DNA from: Lasiodiplodia sp. COLG20
Taxonomy: Eukaryota > Ascomycota > Dothideomycetes > Botryosphaeriales > Botryosphaeriaceae
NCBI GenBank assembly: GCA_009801085.1
Contig: VNWV01000039.1
Location: forward strand, 39,525-103,524
Reading direction: 5' to 3'
Length of the DNA stretch: 64,000 nt
Below are positions 1 to 11,983 of this stretch, one piece after another. Under the pieces are notes generated by a model. The model did no database searches. It was not told the origin of the DNA and was given only the letters and a program-made list of their open reading frames with translations. The number at the start of each line of letters is the position of its first letter. The stretch's first letter is position 1. The position numbers and the translations under genes were made by a program.

Positions 1-1
1 C

Positions 2-951
2 GTCGCTCTGCTGGATGTCGTTCGCGACAACCAGGTTCGTGTCTCTCACCTCGCTGCACCGCCTGTTCTGCGAAGTAACGGTGGCTAACCGCACGCTTAG
101 AGCAAGACTCCCTCGCTGATCTTCGAATACGTCAATAATACCGACTTCAGAAGCCTATACCCCAAGTTTCAGGATTACGATGTGCGCTTCTATATTTTCG
201 AGCTGCTGAAGGTGGGTGCTCCAACTCCGCGTCCCGGTGCAAGGCTGACTCGTACAGGCCCTGGACTTCTGCCACAGCAAGGGTATTATGCACCGAGACG
301 TCAAACCTCACAACGTCATGATCGACCATGAAAAGCGCAAGGTCAGCACCGCCGCACCCCACGTGCTTGACATTTATGCTGACTCGCACTAGCTGAGACT
401 CATCGACTGGGGTCTTGCTGAGTTCTACCACGCCGGCACTGAATACAACGTCCGTGTCGCGTCCCGCTACTTCAAGGGCCCTGAGCTCCTTGTCGACTTC
501 CAGGAGTACGACTACTCGCTTGACATGTGGTCGCTGGGCGCCATGTTTGCATCCATGATCTTCCGCAAGGAGCCCTTCTTCCATGGAAACAGCAACTCGG
601 ACCAGCTGGTCAAGATTGCCAAGGTCTTGGGTACTGAAGACCTCTTCGACTACCTTGACAAATATGACATTGAGCTCGACGCTCAGTATGACGATATTCT
701 TGGCCGCTTCCCCAAGAAGAGCTGGCACAGCTTCATCAACGCTGAGAATCAGCGGTTCGTCAGCAATGACGCCATTGACTTCCTCGATAAGCTCCTCCGC
801 TACGACCATCAGGTAAGACTCAGCGAGCTTATTTTCCAACGCGAAGACTAATATCATGTAGGAGCGTCTTACTGCCAAGGAGGCCATGGCCCACCCCTAC
901 TTCAACCCGGTCCGTCAGGCGTGCATGCAGAACAACACGAGCTCTTCATGA
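2..951 (+). CDS. CKA1: Casein kinase 2 catalytic subunit alpha, 3' part (5' end outside window)
   Basis: Serine/threonine kinase CK2 alpha, a constitutively active kinase acting on acidic substrates. Exons read 2-34, 101-211, 258-341, 393-812 and 862-951. Introns are 46 to 66 nt with GT-AG ends. The visible protein starts in the N-lobe and contains the family hallmarks: VNNTDF, the catalytic loop [15 protein letters not shown] in place of the usual DFG, GPELLVD in the activation segment, and [19 protein letters not shown] and GPELLVD are diagnostic of CK2 alpha rather than other CMGC kinases. The N-terminal glycine loop and ATP lysine lie to the left of the window. The C-terminus is short, ending soon after the HPYF motif as in fungal CK2 alpha. 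The fungal symbol is assigned by family only; a paralogue elsewhere cannot be excluded. Confidence 0.93.
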
Positions 952-1595
952 TCGACAGAATATGGCCTTTTTTCTTCTCACTAAATTCTACGTCTTCGGG
1001 TGCTCGGAGTTCCCGGAGATGCGGCACCTCGGTATCGCTCAATAGCTGCGTGATCTAAGGACAGAAGACCCACAGCCAGAGCATTCCGCCTCCTTCTGGT
1101 CCTCACAACATCAGTTCGGTATTTCTCGAGGCAGACGAAGACACATTGGCAGGAGCAATGGGGGAGGGACGAAGCGCGGAGACTCAAGCGACGGTGGGAG
1201 CATTGCGATGGAGGAAATTTTTTTTGGGGCTCCAGTTGTAGATACCAATAATCCGACGATAAAGTTATGACACGTTGGATAAGACTCAAACTGTGGTGAC
1301 CACGTGATGGTGAAAAAGAGCAGCAATTTTGCCCATTAGTGTCAGACGTGGATGACACAAAAGCCGCCGATGACTAAGGTTGCAAACGAAGCAAAGTCGG
1401 CGCCAAGATGGAGATTGTCCCGCGGCGCCGCCCGCAGAAAGTTGGAGTCACTACCCAGTCATTGCTCGCCCTTTGCCCCTCCCCCACTTGCAGCCCGCGG
1501 GCAAAATATTCAAAACGCTGTCGCGCGCGCTCCTCGGGCGCCCTCTCCTCCGCATTTCGCGTCCTCTGCGTCCCACACGCACATTTGCCTACAGA
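952..1595. promoter_or_regulatory. CK2 3' flank and ValRS leader with AUG-less in-frame extension
   Basis: This gap holds the CK2 3' end and the ValRS promoter and leader. From 1374, just after a TGA at 1371-1373, a frame stays open for 74 codons into the ValRS ATG at 1596. It has no in-frame ATG. The 51 residues before the ValRS methionine have no Asp or Glu and ten Arg/Lys, which is the composition of a mitochondrial presequence. Near-cognate codons are available: TTG at 1380, and ACG at 1515 and CTG at 1518, both with A at -3. Use of these codons is inferred, not shown. Confidence 0.5.
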
Positions 1596-4500
1596 ATGGC
1601 TCTCAACCACGCCTCTCACAACCCGAGTACGTCCTCTGCCTCCGATTTCTCCCTGCGCAACATTGACTGACGATGACACCACCATATAGCGGGTGAGAAG
1701 ACTGGCCCCGCTACCGGTCCTCCTCCTCCCGTCTCGAGCGAAACTGCCGCTGCCGTCGCCGAATCGGCAAAGCAGGACCCTGTGGGACAGCAAGCGCCGG
1801 GCAAGGATGGCGAGGTGAAGGAGGGCGAGAAGCCCAAGACCGCAAAGCAACGTATGGACCTTCAATCTTCTTCAAGCGCCTGTTGGATTTGCAGGGTGCT
1901 TGGTTCATGGATCGAGGGCTGATTTGCGGATATAGTCGAGAAGGAACGCCAGAAGGCCGAGAAGGCGAAGAAGTTCGCTGAGAAGGAAGCTAAGAAGCAG
2001 GCACTGGCTGCCGCCACTACGAAGAACGCCACTAAGAAGAAGACCGCTGCCAAGGAGGAGATCAAGCCCTACGTTGAGGAAACCCCCAAGGGCGAGAAGA
2101 AGAGTATGTTGAGGCCCATTTAGCAGGACAGCGAGTTTGGTATAGCTGACGCTACGTAGTCCTCAAGTCCCTCGACGATGAGTACCACAAGGCCTACATC
2201 CCGTCCGTCGTCGAGTCCGCATGGTACGACTGGTGGGAGAAGCAGGGCTACTTCGAGCCCGAGTTTGGACCCGATGGCAACGTGAAGTCCGCCGGTTACT
2301 TCGTCATCTCTGAGCCTCCGCCCAACGTCACCGGTGCCCTCCACTGTGGTCACGCCCTGGCCAACGCTCTCCAAGATACCATGATCAGATGGAACCGTAT
2401 GAAGGGTCTGACCACTCTCTACCTGCCTGGCTGCGATCACGCCGGTATTTCCACCCAGAGTGTTGTCGAGAAGATGCTGTGGAGGAGAGAAAAGAAGACC
2501 AGGCACGACCTCGGCCGCCAGGCAATGGTCCAGAGAATTTGGGAATGGAAGGGCGAGTACCACCAGCGCATCAACAATGTTCTGAGGAGAATGGGAGGTT
2601 CTTTCGACTGGTCGAGGGAGGCTTTCACTATGGACGAGAACCTGTCCAAGGCCGTTACCGAGACCTTTGTCAGGCTTCACGAGGAGGGCCTCATCTACAG
2701 ATCCGACCGCCTCGTCAACTGGTGCACTACCCTCAGGACTGCGCTGTCGAACTTGGAGGTGGACAACAAGGATATCGAGGGCCGTACCCTCCTCGATGTT
2801 CCCGGTTACGACCGCAAGGTCGAGTTTGGTGTGATCACTCACTTCAAGTACCCTATTGAGGGCTCTGAGGAGACTATCGAGGTCGCTACCACTCGTCCGG
2901 AGACCATGCTTGGTGATAGCGGTATCGCCGTCCATCCCGATGACAAGCGCTACAAGCACCTTGTTGGCAGGAAGGCCAAGCACCCCTTCGTTGACCGCCT
3001 CATGCCTATCGTTGCTGATACCTACGTCGACCCCGAGTTCGGTACGGGTGCCGTCAAGATCACCCCGGCCCACGACCCCAACGATTTTGCCCTTGGCCAG
3101 CGTCACAAGCTTGAGTTCATCAACATCCTTACCGATGACGGACTACTGAACCAGAACGGTGGCCAATTCGCTGGTCAGAAGCGTTTTGATGTCCGCTACA
3201 GTGTTGTTGATGAGCTGACCAAGCTCGGCCTCTTCGTCAAGAAGGAGAACAACCCCATGAGGATTCCCCTTTGCCAGAGGACCAAGGACGTCATTGAGCC
3301 GATCGTTAAGCCCCAGTGGTGGATGCGCATGAAGGGCCTTGCTGAGCCGGCCATCGAGGCCGTCCGCAACGGCGATATCAAGATCAGGCCTGCTACTGCT
3401 GAGGCTGACTACTTCAGGTGGCTCGAGAACATCCAGGATTGGTGCTTGTCGAGGCAGCTGTGGTGGGGTCACCAAGCCCCCGCCTACTTCGTTGAGATTG
3501 AGGGCGAGAGCAACAGCGATTCCGATGACCAGTACTGGATCGTCGGTCGCACCGATGAGGAGGCTCAGGAGAAGGCGGCGAAGAAATTCCCCGGCAAGAA
3601 GTTCACCTTGAGGCGTGATGAGGATGTCCTGGACACCTGGTTTTCGTCTGGTCTCTGGCCTTTCTCCACCCTTGGCTGGCCCAACGAGACTCCCGACATG
3701 GCCAAGCTGTACCCGACCAGCGTCCTCGAGACTGGCTGGGATATCCTGTTCTTCTGGGTTGCCCGTATGATCATGTTCGGTCTCAAGCTCACTGGCAACG
3801 TGCCGTTCAGGGAAGTTTACTGCCACTCTCTCATTCGTGACTCAGAAGGCCGCAAGATGTCCAAGTCTCTTGGTAACGTCATCGACCCTGTGGACATCAT
3901 GGAGGGCATCCAACTCAACCAGCTTCATGAGAAGCTGCTGGAGGGTAACCTCGACCCCAAGGAGCTCAAGACTGCTACCAAGTACCAGCAGACCGCTTTC
4001 CCTCAGGGTATTCCCGAGTGCGGTGCCGACGCGCTGCGCTTCTCCCTCGTCTCGTACACCACTGGTGGCGGTGACATCAACTTCGACGTCAAGGTCATGC
4101 ATGCCTTCAGACGTTTCTGCAACAAGGTCTACCAGGCCACAAAGTATGTCCTTGGCAAGATCGATGCCGACTACGTGCCTCCGGCTACGGCCGACAAGAC
4201 TGGCAAGGAGACGCTTGCGGAGCGTTGGATCCTTCACAAGCTCAGCATTGCCTCCAGGGACGTCAACAAAGCTTTGGAGGACCGTGAGTTTGCCAAGTCG
4301 ACTCAGATCGCTTACCACTACTTCCACGACGACCTTTGTGACGTCTTCATTGTAAGTGCCGCTCCGATCTGCCATCACGACGACTAGTTCTAACTGTCAC
4401 ACAGGAATACACCAAGCCCATCATCCAGGACGGAACCCCCGAGGCCCGCCGCTCCGCCATCGACACCCTGTACACGGCTCTCGAGGGCGGTCTGACGATG

Positions 4501-4965
4501 CTTCACCCCTACATGCCTTTCTTGACCGAGGAGCTTTGGCAGCGTCTGGCGCGCCGGCCCGGTGACAAGACCGAGACCATCATGCGTGCGGCTTACCCGC
4601 AGTACCGTCCGGACTGGGACGATGTGGCATCGGAGGCCAGCTACGAGATGATCCTTGACGCAGCGGCGGCGGCGCGCAGTCTTGCCGCCCAGCACGGCGT
4701 CAAGAACGCCAAGGCGGCGGTCAAGCTCCACAAGGGAGACGACAAGGAGGCTGCTGAGAGCATCATCAGCGTGCAGTGGCTGTCCGGCAAGGCTATCAGC
4801 GAGGTCAAGCTGCTCGCCGAGGGCGACGCGGAGCCCGCTGAGGGATGGGCGAGCAACACCAGCGAGAAGGGCAGCAAGGTGTTCGTTGAGGTGCCCGCCA
4901 GGCCGCTGAGCGAGGAGAAGAAGGTGCAGGAGCTGGAGAAGAAGATGGAACAGACTAAGGTGTAG
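1596..4965 (+). CDS. VAS1: Valyl-tRNA synthetase, cytosolic form (probably also the mitochondrial enzyme)
   Basis: Class I aminoacyl-tRNA synthetase that charges tRNA-Val. Exons read 1596-1626, 1690-1851, 1936-2103, 2160-4351 and 4405-4965, giving 1037 residues. The N-terminal ~120 residues are a Lys/Ala/Glu-rich eukaryotic extension. The catalytic core carries the ValRS form of HIGH ([11 protein letters not shown], about residues 176-186) and KMSKSLGN (from about residue 686). The editing domain lies between them, with [10 protein letters not shown] and [15 protein letters not shown]. The anticodon-binding domain and a C-terminal coiled coil (ending [13 protein letters not shown]) follow. 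The ATG at 1596 has a purine at -3 and fits a cytosolic start. In yeast the single VAS1 gene makes both cytosolic and mitochondrial enzymes from two starts. The upstream in-frame extension described separately suggests the same here, with a non-AUG start. Confidence 0.95.
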
Positions 4966-5277
4966 AGTAGACAAAGATCAGATCTGACCAAGATGGACTG
5001 ATAGATAGGCAGGCTAACCCCTATCAGAGAAGAAGAAAAAAAATTTCACGGGTTTTCTATTTCAAATTTGAGGATATTGGTGCATAGCTGTGTTTCTGCC
5101 ACTCTTTTTTCGTACAGTGTATTCACATTGCTTCCCCTTCCTACCTTACTTCGTCTGTGAACACGTGAAAAGATCCAATCGTCGCATTTCCAAATTTTCC
5201 TATCATCTCTCGGGCAATCCACGCTTTATTTTCTACCTTTACCGATCTCTCATCATTCACCTGCCTTTTTTTTTTTT
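4966..5277. other. Intergenic, convergent 3' ends
   Basis: Gap between the stop of ValRS (plus strand) and the stop of the oxygenase gene (minus strand). It is AT-rich with A and T runs, including a T tract at about 5267-5279 that abuts the oxygenase stop codon. Expected to hold both polyadenylation regions. No coding potential seen. Confidence 0.6.
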
Positions 5278-6437
5278 TTACGACGCAGCCTCGAGCGGTA
5301 GCGAATAATTGGTCGCCGTGATCCTCGTCCGCCACTCGCCAGCATTGACGGGCTCGTACTTTGCCTTTTCGCCCTCGGCGTCCTTGACGATGGGGGCGAC
5401 GGTCGTGTCGGCGCTCGGGTGCACGAAGAAGGCGGTCGAGTAGCGGGCGGGCAGCATGCCGTCGCTGGCGACGCGGGGCGGGGAGACGACGCGGTGGCGG
5501 GTGCTCCGCAGGCGGTCGTTGGACCAGCGCTGCAGCAGGTCGGCGACGTTGATGACGCAGGTGCCCGGGATGGGCGTGGCGGGCACGAAGGCGCCCGTGT
5601 GGAAGGGGTCGACTTCGAGGCCGCCGGTTGCGTCTTGGAAGAGGATGGTGCAGAGGCCTGGTTTGTGGTGTTAGAAGTGTGATGGGCTAAATGGAGAAAA
5701 GAAGAGACTTACCGAAATCGGTGTGGGCGTGGATGCGCGAGTGCTCGTCAGGGTTGGCGATGGTGGCGGCGGGGATGGGCATGTAGTGCAGCAGGCGCAG
5801 CTGGGGGTCGGCGCGCTCAAGGTGGCGGGAGAAGAAGTCCCGGCTCAGGCCGATGGAGAGGGCCAGGGCAGACAGGACGGAAAGGGAGAGTTGGTGGCAT
5901 TTGTCGTAGAAGGAGCGCAGGCGCGGTTCGAATTGGGGAAGAACTGCCGGGTCGGGAACGTGTGGGTTGTTGAAGCGGCGGTATTCTGGTCTGGTTGTTA
6001 GTGGTGTTGTAGTGTGGGGGAGGTTTTAGAGGTCTTACCGTAGCATTCCTTGTGGTCCGGCTTTCTGCTGGCACCGACTTCTGCGCCATCTGCTGTATAG
6101 CCTTGGTTCACGGCAGGGTCGGACAAGGTATTGGCGAGCTTAGCTTCAATGGGCTGGTCAAAGTAGGTTTTGCTCTAAGAAGCGTTATTAGCGTGGTGTT
6201 CTGCAGGCTCGGATGCGCGAGGTGGCTGAGTCATTACCCAAGGCGGAAGGCACTTACAAGGGCAAACATGTCGGCGACTTCCTCGTCGCTAATACCAAAG
6301 TCCCTCAGGTAGACCCAGCCATAGGTGTGGAAGGCATCATACAGCTTCTGGGCGACTGCCCGCTGCTCCGGCTCGGGAGCATTGGGGTCGAGAAAAGGCG
6401 CAAACGAGATGATGGGAAAATTTGCAGACTCGGCCAT
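5278..6437 (-). CDS. 2-oxoglutarate/Fe(II)-dependent oxygenase, isopenicillin N synthase-like
   Basis: Non-haem iron oxygenase of the 2OG-Fe(II) superfamily. Exons on the minus strand are 6437-6258, 6174-6039, 5985-5713 and 5657-5278, with phases that agree, giving 322 residues. The N-terminal DIOX_N-like part (FPIISFAPFLD, GWVYLRDFGIS) comes first. The iron ligands follow as H193 and D195 in AHTDFG and H251 in STRHRVV. The 2OG-binding Arg and Ser are R268 and S270 in ARYSTAFF. A complete facial triad implies an active enzyme. The substrate cannot be told; relatives hydroxylate, desaturate or cyclise small molecules or amino-acid derivatives. The gene diverges from an OPT oligopeptide transporter, so a shared regulatory region and a peptide or thiol-related role are possible but unproven. 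Confidence 0.88.
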
Positions 6438-7015
6438 TTTGGAAAATCAGAAGCAGAGTTGAGGTTCGAACAGGGCGAACGGGCCGGAAGTTATTTGACT
6501 CAGGCATTTTCCCGCTCGACCCGCAGGATCAATGCCATAGGAGGGCGTCATGCGAGGGTGGTGCCGTCGAAGGTGGGGTCCTTGGTCGAATTTGACGCGG
6601 GGTACAGGACCTCAACACCAGCATATCATCGCCCATTCGCCCACCTCTGCCTTGCTATCAGACCGCACTCGACTTATCTGATAGCCCGCAGCTACAATCG
6701 AAGCCTCTCACAGCATCATGCACCCCACCCTCAGAGCCTTCTCCCATACCTTATGATCCTCCGGAGCCGCCCATTCCGAAAGCGCGTATCCGGGCCAAGA
6801 GCAGTGGAGCAGGTGCCAGGGATGGCAACGCTTATATGAGGCGTCGATCTAGGCTTTTTTGTGCGACTCCGCTAGAGTCTCTGCTAAAACAATGACTCTT
6901 CCGCTACAACGTCGGCTGATCATCATTCCACGCCTTGATTTTTTTTTCTGCCTCTCTTCTTCCTCTGCGCGCCTGATCCCAGCCATCTCATCTGCACCGC
7001 ATAGGGTGTGCAGCC
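6438..7015. promoter_or_regulatory. Divergent promoter region, oxygenase / OPT transporter
   Basis: 578 bp between the two start codons of divergently transcribed genes. The OPT side has a pyrimidine-rich stretch (about 6930-6965), typical of fungal core promoters and leaders. Short open frames here lack protein-like composition. No binding motif is assigned. Confidence 0.55.
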
Positions 7016-9493
7016 ATGGCAAACCTGCAGCCACACGCCATGGACGAAGAGGCGGTGATTGAAAGAGCTCGGGACAGCGAAAGCGGCAGTGACGGCGCGG
7101 CGGAAAAGCTGGATGGCGTTCTCGCGGTCGAGGATGAGCTGGCCGCCAATGATGTTGAAGCAGAGAATTCGCCGATTGAAGAGGTCCGAGCGGCTGTTCC
7201 GAACACGGACAATCCAGACATGCCCTGCAGCACCTTCAGAGCCTGGTTTCTGGGCGTGTTGTTCGTCCTGCTGGGCTCCGGCGTCAACATTTTCTTCTCT
7301 CTGCGCTACCCGAGGTATGCTCTTCTTTGATTATGACGTCTCGCTGGGGCTGACGGCAGCGCAGCGTGCAGATCACCTCGTTGGTCGCTCAGCTGGTTAG
7401 TTATCCATGCGGCTGCTTTCTAGCGAAAACGCTTCCTATTGGCCGGTTCAACCCGGACCGCCATTTCAACGTCAAGGTAATCCATAAATTGCTAGCACAA
7501 CCACGCTTGCTTATTGCTTGTAGGAGCACACGTTGATAACCATCATGGCGAACCTCGCCTTCCCATACGCCACAATGGCCAACGTCATTGAAATGCAAAA
7601 AGGCTTTATGGGCGTTGACGCACCTGCCGGATACATCTTCATGTCCATCCTGTCCACGCAATTCCTTGGCCTGGCCATGGCCGGGCTCTGCTCCGAAATC
7701 TTCGTCGACCCTTCTGAAATGTACTGGCCCAGCACCCTAGCTAACATGGCTCTCTTCCGCACACTGCACTCCAGGGAGAACGCTGTTGCCGACGGCTGGA
7801 GCATTTCCCGCTACCGTTACTTCATCTATGTTTTTGTTGCGTCGTTCATATGGTATTGGGGCCCGGGCTTCCTGTTTACCGCCCTCAGCAATTTTACCTG
7901 GATCTGCTGGATTGCCCCTAACAATGTAGTCGTGAACCAGCTCTTTGGCCAAATCTCCGGACTGGGCTGGTCTCCAATTACCTTCGACTGGGCCCAAGTC
8001 GCCTATAACAACTCCCCACTTGTCAGCCCGTTCATTGCGCAAATCAACGTCATCATCGGCTGGGCTTTCTTCTACGCCCTTCTCCCGTGCATCATCTACT
8101 ACAAGAACATCTGGTACACTGGTTACTTCCAGATCAATGCGAATGCGGCCTACGATAACACGTGAGTATGCTTGGTCGAGATTCGGTAGTGTTGCCGCTA
8201 ATCTTTCTGTCACAGAGGTGCCAGCTACAACATGTCTCGCGTCATCGATTCCAGTGGCGTCTTTGATTATGAAGCATACCGGGCCTACTCGCCCATCTTT
8301 CTGCCTACCTCGTTCGCCATATGCTTTGGAGTTGCCTTCGCACTGCTGACATGCCTGCCTGTCTACACGGTCCTGTTCCATGGGCATCAGATCCGGGCTG
8401 CAATCACTGGCCAAAATACTTACGACATCCACCAGCGCTTGATGCGGCGTTATCGCGACGTGCCCAAATGGTGGTACGCACTCATTCTTCTCGTCTGCTT
8501 TGGAATCGCCGTTGGCTCCGCTGAGCGATACGAGACGGGATTTCCGGCGTGGGCCATCTTCCTGGCTTTCATCTTGGCAGGCGGATTTGTCATTCCCGTG
8601 TCGATTGTCATGGCGACATCGAATCAGAATGTCAACATGCTGTGGGCACTTGGAGAGATCATAGCGTATGTTCCGTCGTGTCCTAAACCCGAGCAACACG
8701 TCACTGATGTATAGTCTGTAGTGGATTCCTCATACGCGGCCGGCCCATCGTCAACTCGAGCTTTAAATATCTCATCTACACGGGCGTCTCGCAGGCGATG
8801 TCCTTTGGCGCCGACATGAAGCTGGGCGTCTACTCCAAAGTGCCCAAGCGCGTCACCTTCACGTGCCAGATGCTCGCCGCGCTGCTGTCTACGGTGGTCC
8901 AGACGGGCGTCCTGACGTGGGCGCTCAATCACATCCCAGACATCTGCACGACGGATCAAGCGGATAAGTTCACCTGCCCGCAGGGCCGCACCAACTTTGT
9001 GGCCAGCGTCGTGTGGGGTGGCGTCGGGCCGGCGCGGCTGTACGCCGTGGGCCAGCGGTACAGCGGGCTGCTGCACATGTTCTGGATCGGAGCGTTGCTG
9101 CCGCTGCTGACGTGGGCACTGCTGCGGTTCCGGCCACGGTTGAGGGAGAGCTGGGTGCGCCATGTTTCGTGGCCGCTGCTGCTGGGTGGCACGGCGAACA
9201 TTCCGCCTGCCACGGGCATCAACTTCACCTCGTGGTTCCTCGTGGGGAGCGTGTTCAACTGGGCCATCAAGCGCAGGCGCGGCCAATGGTGGGCCAAGTA
9301 CAATTACGTCACCAGTGCTGCGCTTGATAGCAGTGTCGCGCTCGCTGGCCTGGTGATTTTCTTCGCTGTTAGCTATCCAGGGGCGAGCGTGAAGTGGTGG
9401 GGTACAGTGGGCTATGCGAATACGGCGGATGGGAGAGGGGAGAGCTACTACAAGATTCCCGAGAATGGAACTATCGGCCCAGAGACGTGGTAG
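7016..9493 (+). CDS. OPT-family oligopeptide transporter
   Basis: Polytopic proton-coupled importer of small peptides, and in some relatives of glutathione or metal chelates; predicted in the plasma membrane. Exons are 7016-7314, 7365-7476, 7524-8161, 8216-8665 and 8722-9493, all in phase, giving 756 residues, the usual OPT size. A hydrophilic acidic N-terminus of about 75 residues precedes the first membrane segment (FLGVLFVLLGSGVNIFFSL). Family signatures follow: YPSVQITSLVAQLV, FNVKEHTLITIMANLAF, the proline/asparagine-rich loop, and ALGEIIAGFLIRGRPIVN near the C-terminal third. Many hydrophobic helices fill the rest. The start was chosen at the first ATG of the acidic N-terminus. Exact substrate unknown. 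Yeast Opt1/Opt2 and fission yeast Isp4 are family members. Confidence 0.93.
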
Positions 9494-11061
9494 ACGGTTT
9501 AGAGGAGAGTAGAGAGATTTGATTCTCTCCCCGCAAACTTGAATTTTTTCGAAAGTTGTTAATTTCAGACAAGCTTTTGCAGGTGAAGATCACGACGGGC
9601 AAAAGGAATGCGTTTCAGAAGAAATGCCGCATTCTCAAAATAACCTCGATTCCCAGCTTGCCGCAAACGTGCACGTACCAAAATATTGCAATAGTAGCCA
9701 CGCCAGTCACGCGGTCAGCACGCTTGTACCAGATCCAGGAGGCAGACGCCCGGAGACCTCCTCCGGGTAACAGCCCAGCCTCTTAGCTCACTGCTGCGTG
9801 GCAGCCACGAGCGTTCTTGGCTGGGGTGTGGTGTATGAGCAATGTTGTCAGTGTACGTCATTCCTTTTTGACACAAGCTGCTGAACGAACGTTATTGCGG
9901 GTTGTCTCATGCGAAAGGGCAAATTCTCCACGGTGCGTTGCGGAGCCAGTGCCTTGTAGAGAAGCCACATAATCGACTCGGCAGTAATTCTCCGGAGCTT
10001 GAGCCCGTCAGGGTGAAGTAGGTGGCTCATCTCAATAGGGGGCTGCTCGTACGATTGTCGGTGATGGACCGCTTGCGATTGTTATGAGCGGCGATATCCA
10101 TGCCAAGCGGCTGGCATGTGTTGCAGAGCATTATTAGTGCGGACACGTTCCCCGGAATCGACGGTAGCCCCAACCGCGGGCTCTGCCTCTTGGCCGGGCT
10201 CAATGCAGGCTCTTGGCTCTCAGCGGAACGGTCTCGGCAATATTTTGACCCAGTGTCGTCGCCTGGGCCGGCTTGATTGGCAGCTTGGCTCACTTTCAGC
10301 TGGCAGGGACTGCGCCTCCTTGATACAGCACAGGGCGAGGACGGAGCGTTCAAATTGCTCAACGAAAAACGATCTGCCGCGCCACCGCATGCAATGGCAA
10401 AAATAGCTCGATAGGCGGGTGCAGCAGAAAGGCAGCGGGAAGTCATGTGTTGGAAGCTGCCGGGGCCAAGGAACGGAGAGAGCGCAAGGAGGCGGCTTAG
10501 TGCGTAGCTAAGCCTCCGCTAAAATCGCCAGCAAAAGCTTAACCACGGGTCGCAGCTGCCGCCCCGCAAGGGTTCAGCATAGCCCTGTCGCCAGTCCACC
10601 AACCTCTCCCCACGATGCATCTGCAAAACACGATCGCCGCAGGGTTCCGTGGAGAAAAGGCCCTGGCGCCCCGGAAAACGGCCAATTGCGTCTTCACGGA
10701 AGGCACCATCACTGAGCCATTTTCCTGCGTGGCAGTGCCAGCGGCTTAATTGGCGCGTATTCGCTTCGTCGCAGCTATCAGCCCTAGAATAGCGGGCAAG
10801 AGTTGACACGAGTGGCATGCCTTGACGGGGCGCCATGCGTGGTGCGCAGGAGGCTCTTCCGGCTCGACTAGCTGATTCGGGAGACATCGTTGCGGCCTAC
10901 CCAAGGGTAATCTGCTCGCTCGCCTACCGCTTTCGGACACTGCGAGCCGGAGTGTTCTGGCCACCTTCCAGCAATTTACTTAAATCACCCACGCTTGCGT
11001 CTTGCTTCACTCCAGCGCTCGGCCACTCTTTTGCCTGTCACATCACTATCTTCCCTGCACA
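9494..11061. other. Intergenic, no gene supported
   Basis: A 1.57 kb gap between two plus-strand genes. Small open frames (for example 10027-10446 and 10519-10887, minus) have skewed Arg/Ser/Pro composition, no recognisable motif and no flanking splice pattern. Expected to hold the OPT terminator and the promoter of the TLC-like gene. Confidence 0.5.
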
Positions 11062-11983
11062 ATGGAGCACCACTTGACCTCGAGAAAGCCTCCCCACGTG
11101 GTGCACCTGGAGAACAGCTACGTGTCGAAGCTCGCTTCGTACGCCGGAATCATCCTCCTTGTGTGGCTCGTCATCATCTTCCTGCTCCGCATGTACGTCT
11201 TCGAAGGCTTCCTCCTCAAGCGCCTCTATCGCACCACCTACACGCAGATGAACGACACGGTGCGCCGGGGCTTCGTCAACCACCATGTCGCCGGTTCCAT
11301 CAAGATCATTCTTTTGGTAACGGCCATCTACCCCTTCATCGCCGTCGCCTTCGGCCACGCAGGCATGCAAGCTCCCATCGTTCCACACAGCCGCGTCACC
11401 ATGGGCGACATGCTTGTTGTGTGCTCGCAGCTCTTCATCGGCATGTATGTCTTCGAGCTCTTCTACCGCACCAAGATCTCGCCCGTCAGCGTTCTGCACC
11501 ATATTGGAGCCATCCTCATCGCCCAGAGCGCCGTCATGATGAGCCTGGACCCTACACACCGAAAAGACTCGGCCCTCGAGTTCATTCTCTGCTTCGTGTG
11601 GGGTAAGTTTCGCACTTTGAGGCCATGCTGAAGCTCGACTAACATGGCTCGCAGGTGCTTTCGACGTCATTGCCGAGTTTCTGCCCCACGTCGCCATCAT
11701 CCTCTATCGCGTGTATAACGATGAGCACGAATTCCTCGCTAGAGTCTTCAAGGTCTCGTGCTTCACCGAACTGGCAGGCACTACCACCGAGACTGCCGTT
11801 GTCATGTATCTCTTCGGCTCTCTATGGAGCAAGTGGACCCTCTCCCTTAAAATCGCCACGCCCATACTCCACGTTGTCTTCAGCGCCGCTCAGATCTGGG
11901 GTGCTATTATTTTCCGGCGGATGTGGAAGAACCAGGAACGCTTGATAAATGAAAAGAAGGCCGAGGCCGCGTTTTCGCCGTAA
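11062..11983 (+). CDS. Multi-pass membrane protein, TLC-domain-like
   Basis: Two exons, 11062-11602 and 11655-11983, give 289 residues. The ATG at 11062 is preceded by a Kozak-like CACA. A short cytosolic N-terminus leads to a strong membrane helix (IILLVWLVIIFLLRMYVF). Further hydrophobic helices follow at roughly residues 80-100, 115-135, 150-170, 195-210, 230-245 and 255-275. The segment MYVFELFYRTKISPVSVLHHIGAIL resembles the core of TRAM/LAG1/CLN8 (TLC) domains, where a His pair sits after a conserved aromatic and basic loop. TLC proteins include ceramide synthases and lipid-sensing ER proteins. The ceramide synthase Lag1 motif is not seen, so enzymatic activity is not claimed. The C-terminus is short, charged and likely cytosolic. 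Confidence 0.72.

Noticed and set aside
2120..3106. 328-codon open frame on the minus strand inside ValRS
   Set aside because: Antisense shadow of codon bias in the ValRS exon; no motif.
10027..10887. Two minus-strand open frames between the OPT and TLC-like genes
   Set aside because: Skewed composition, no motif, and no support from flanking splice or promoter signals.
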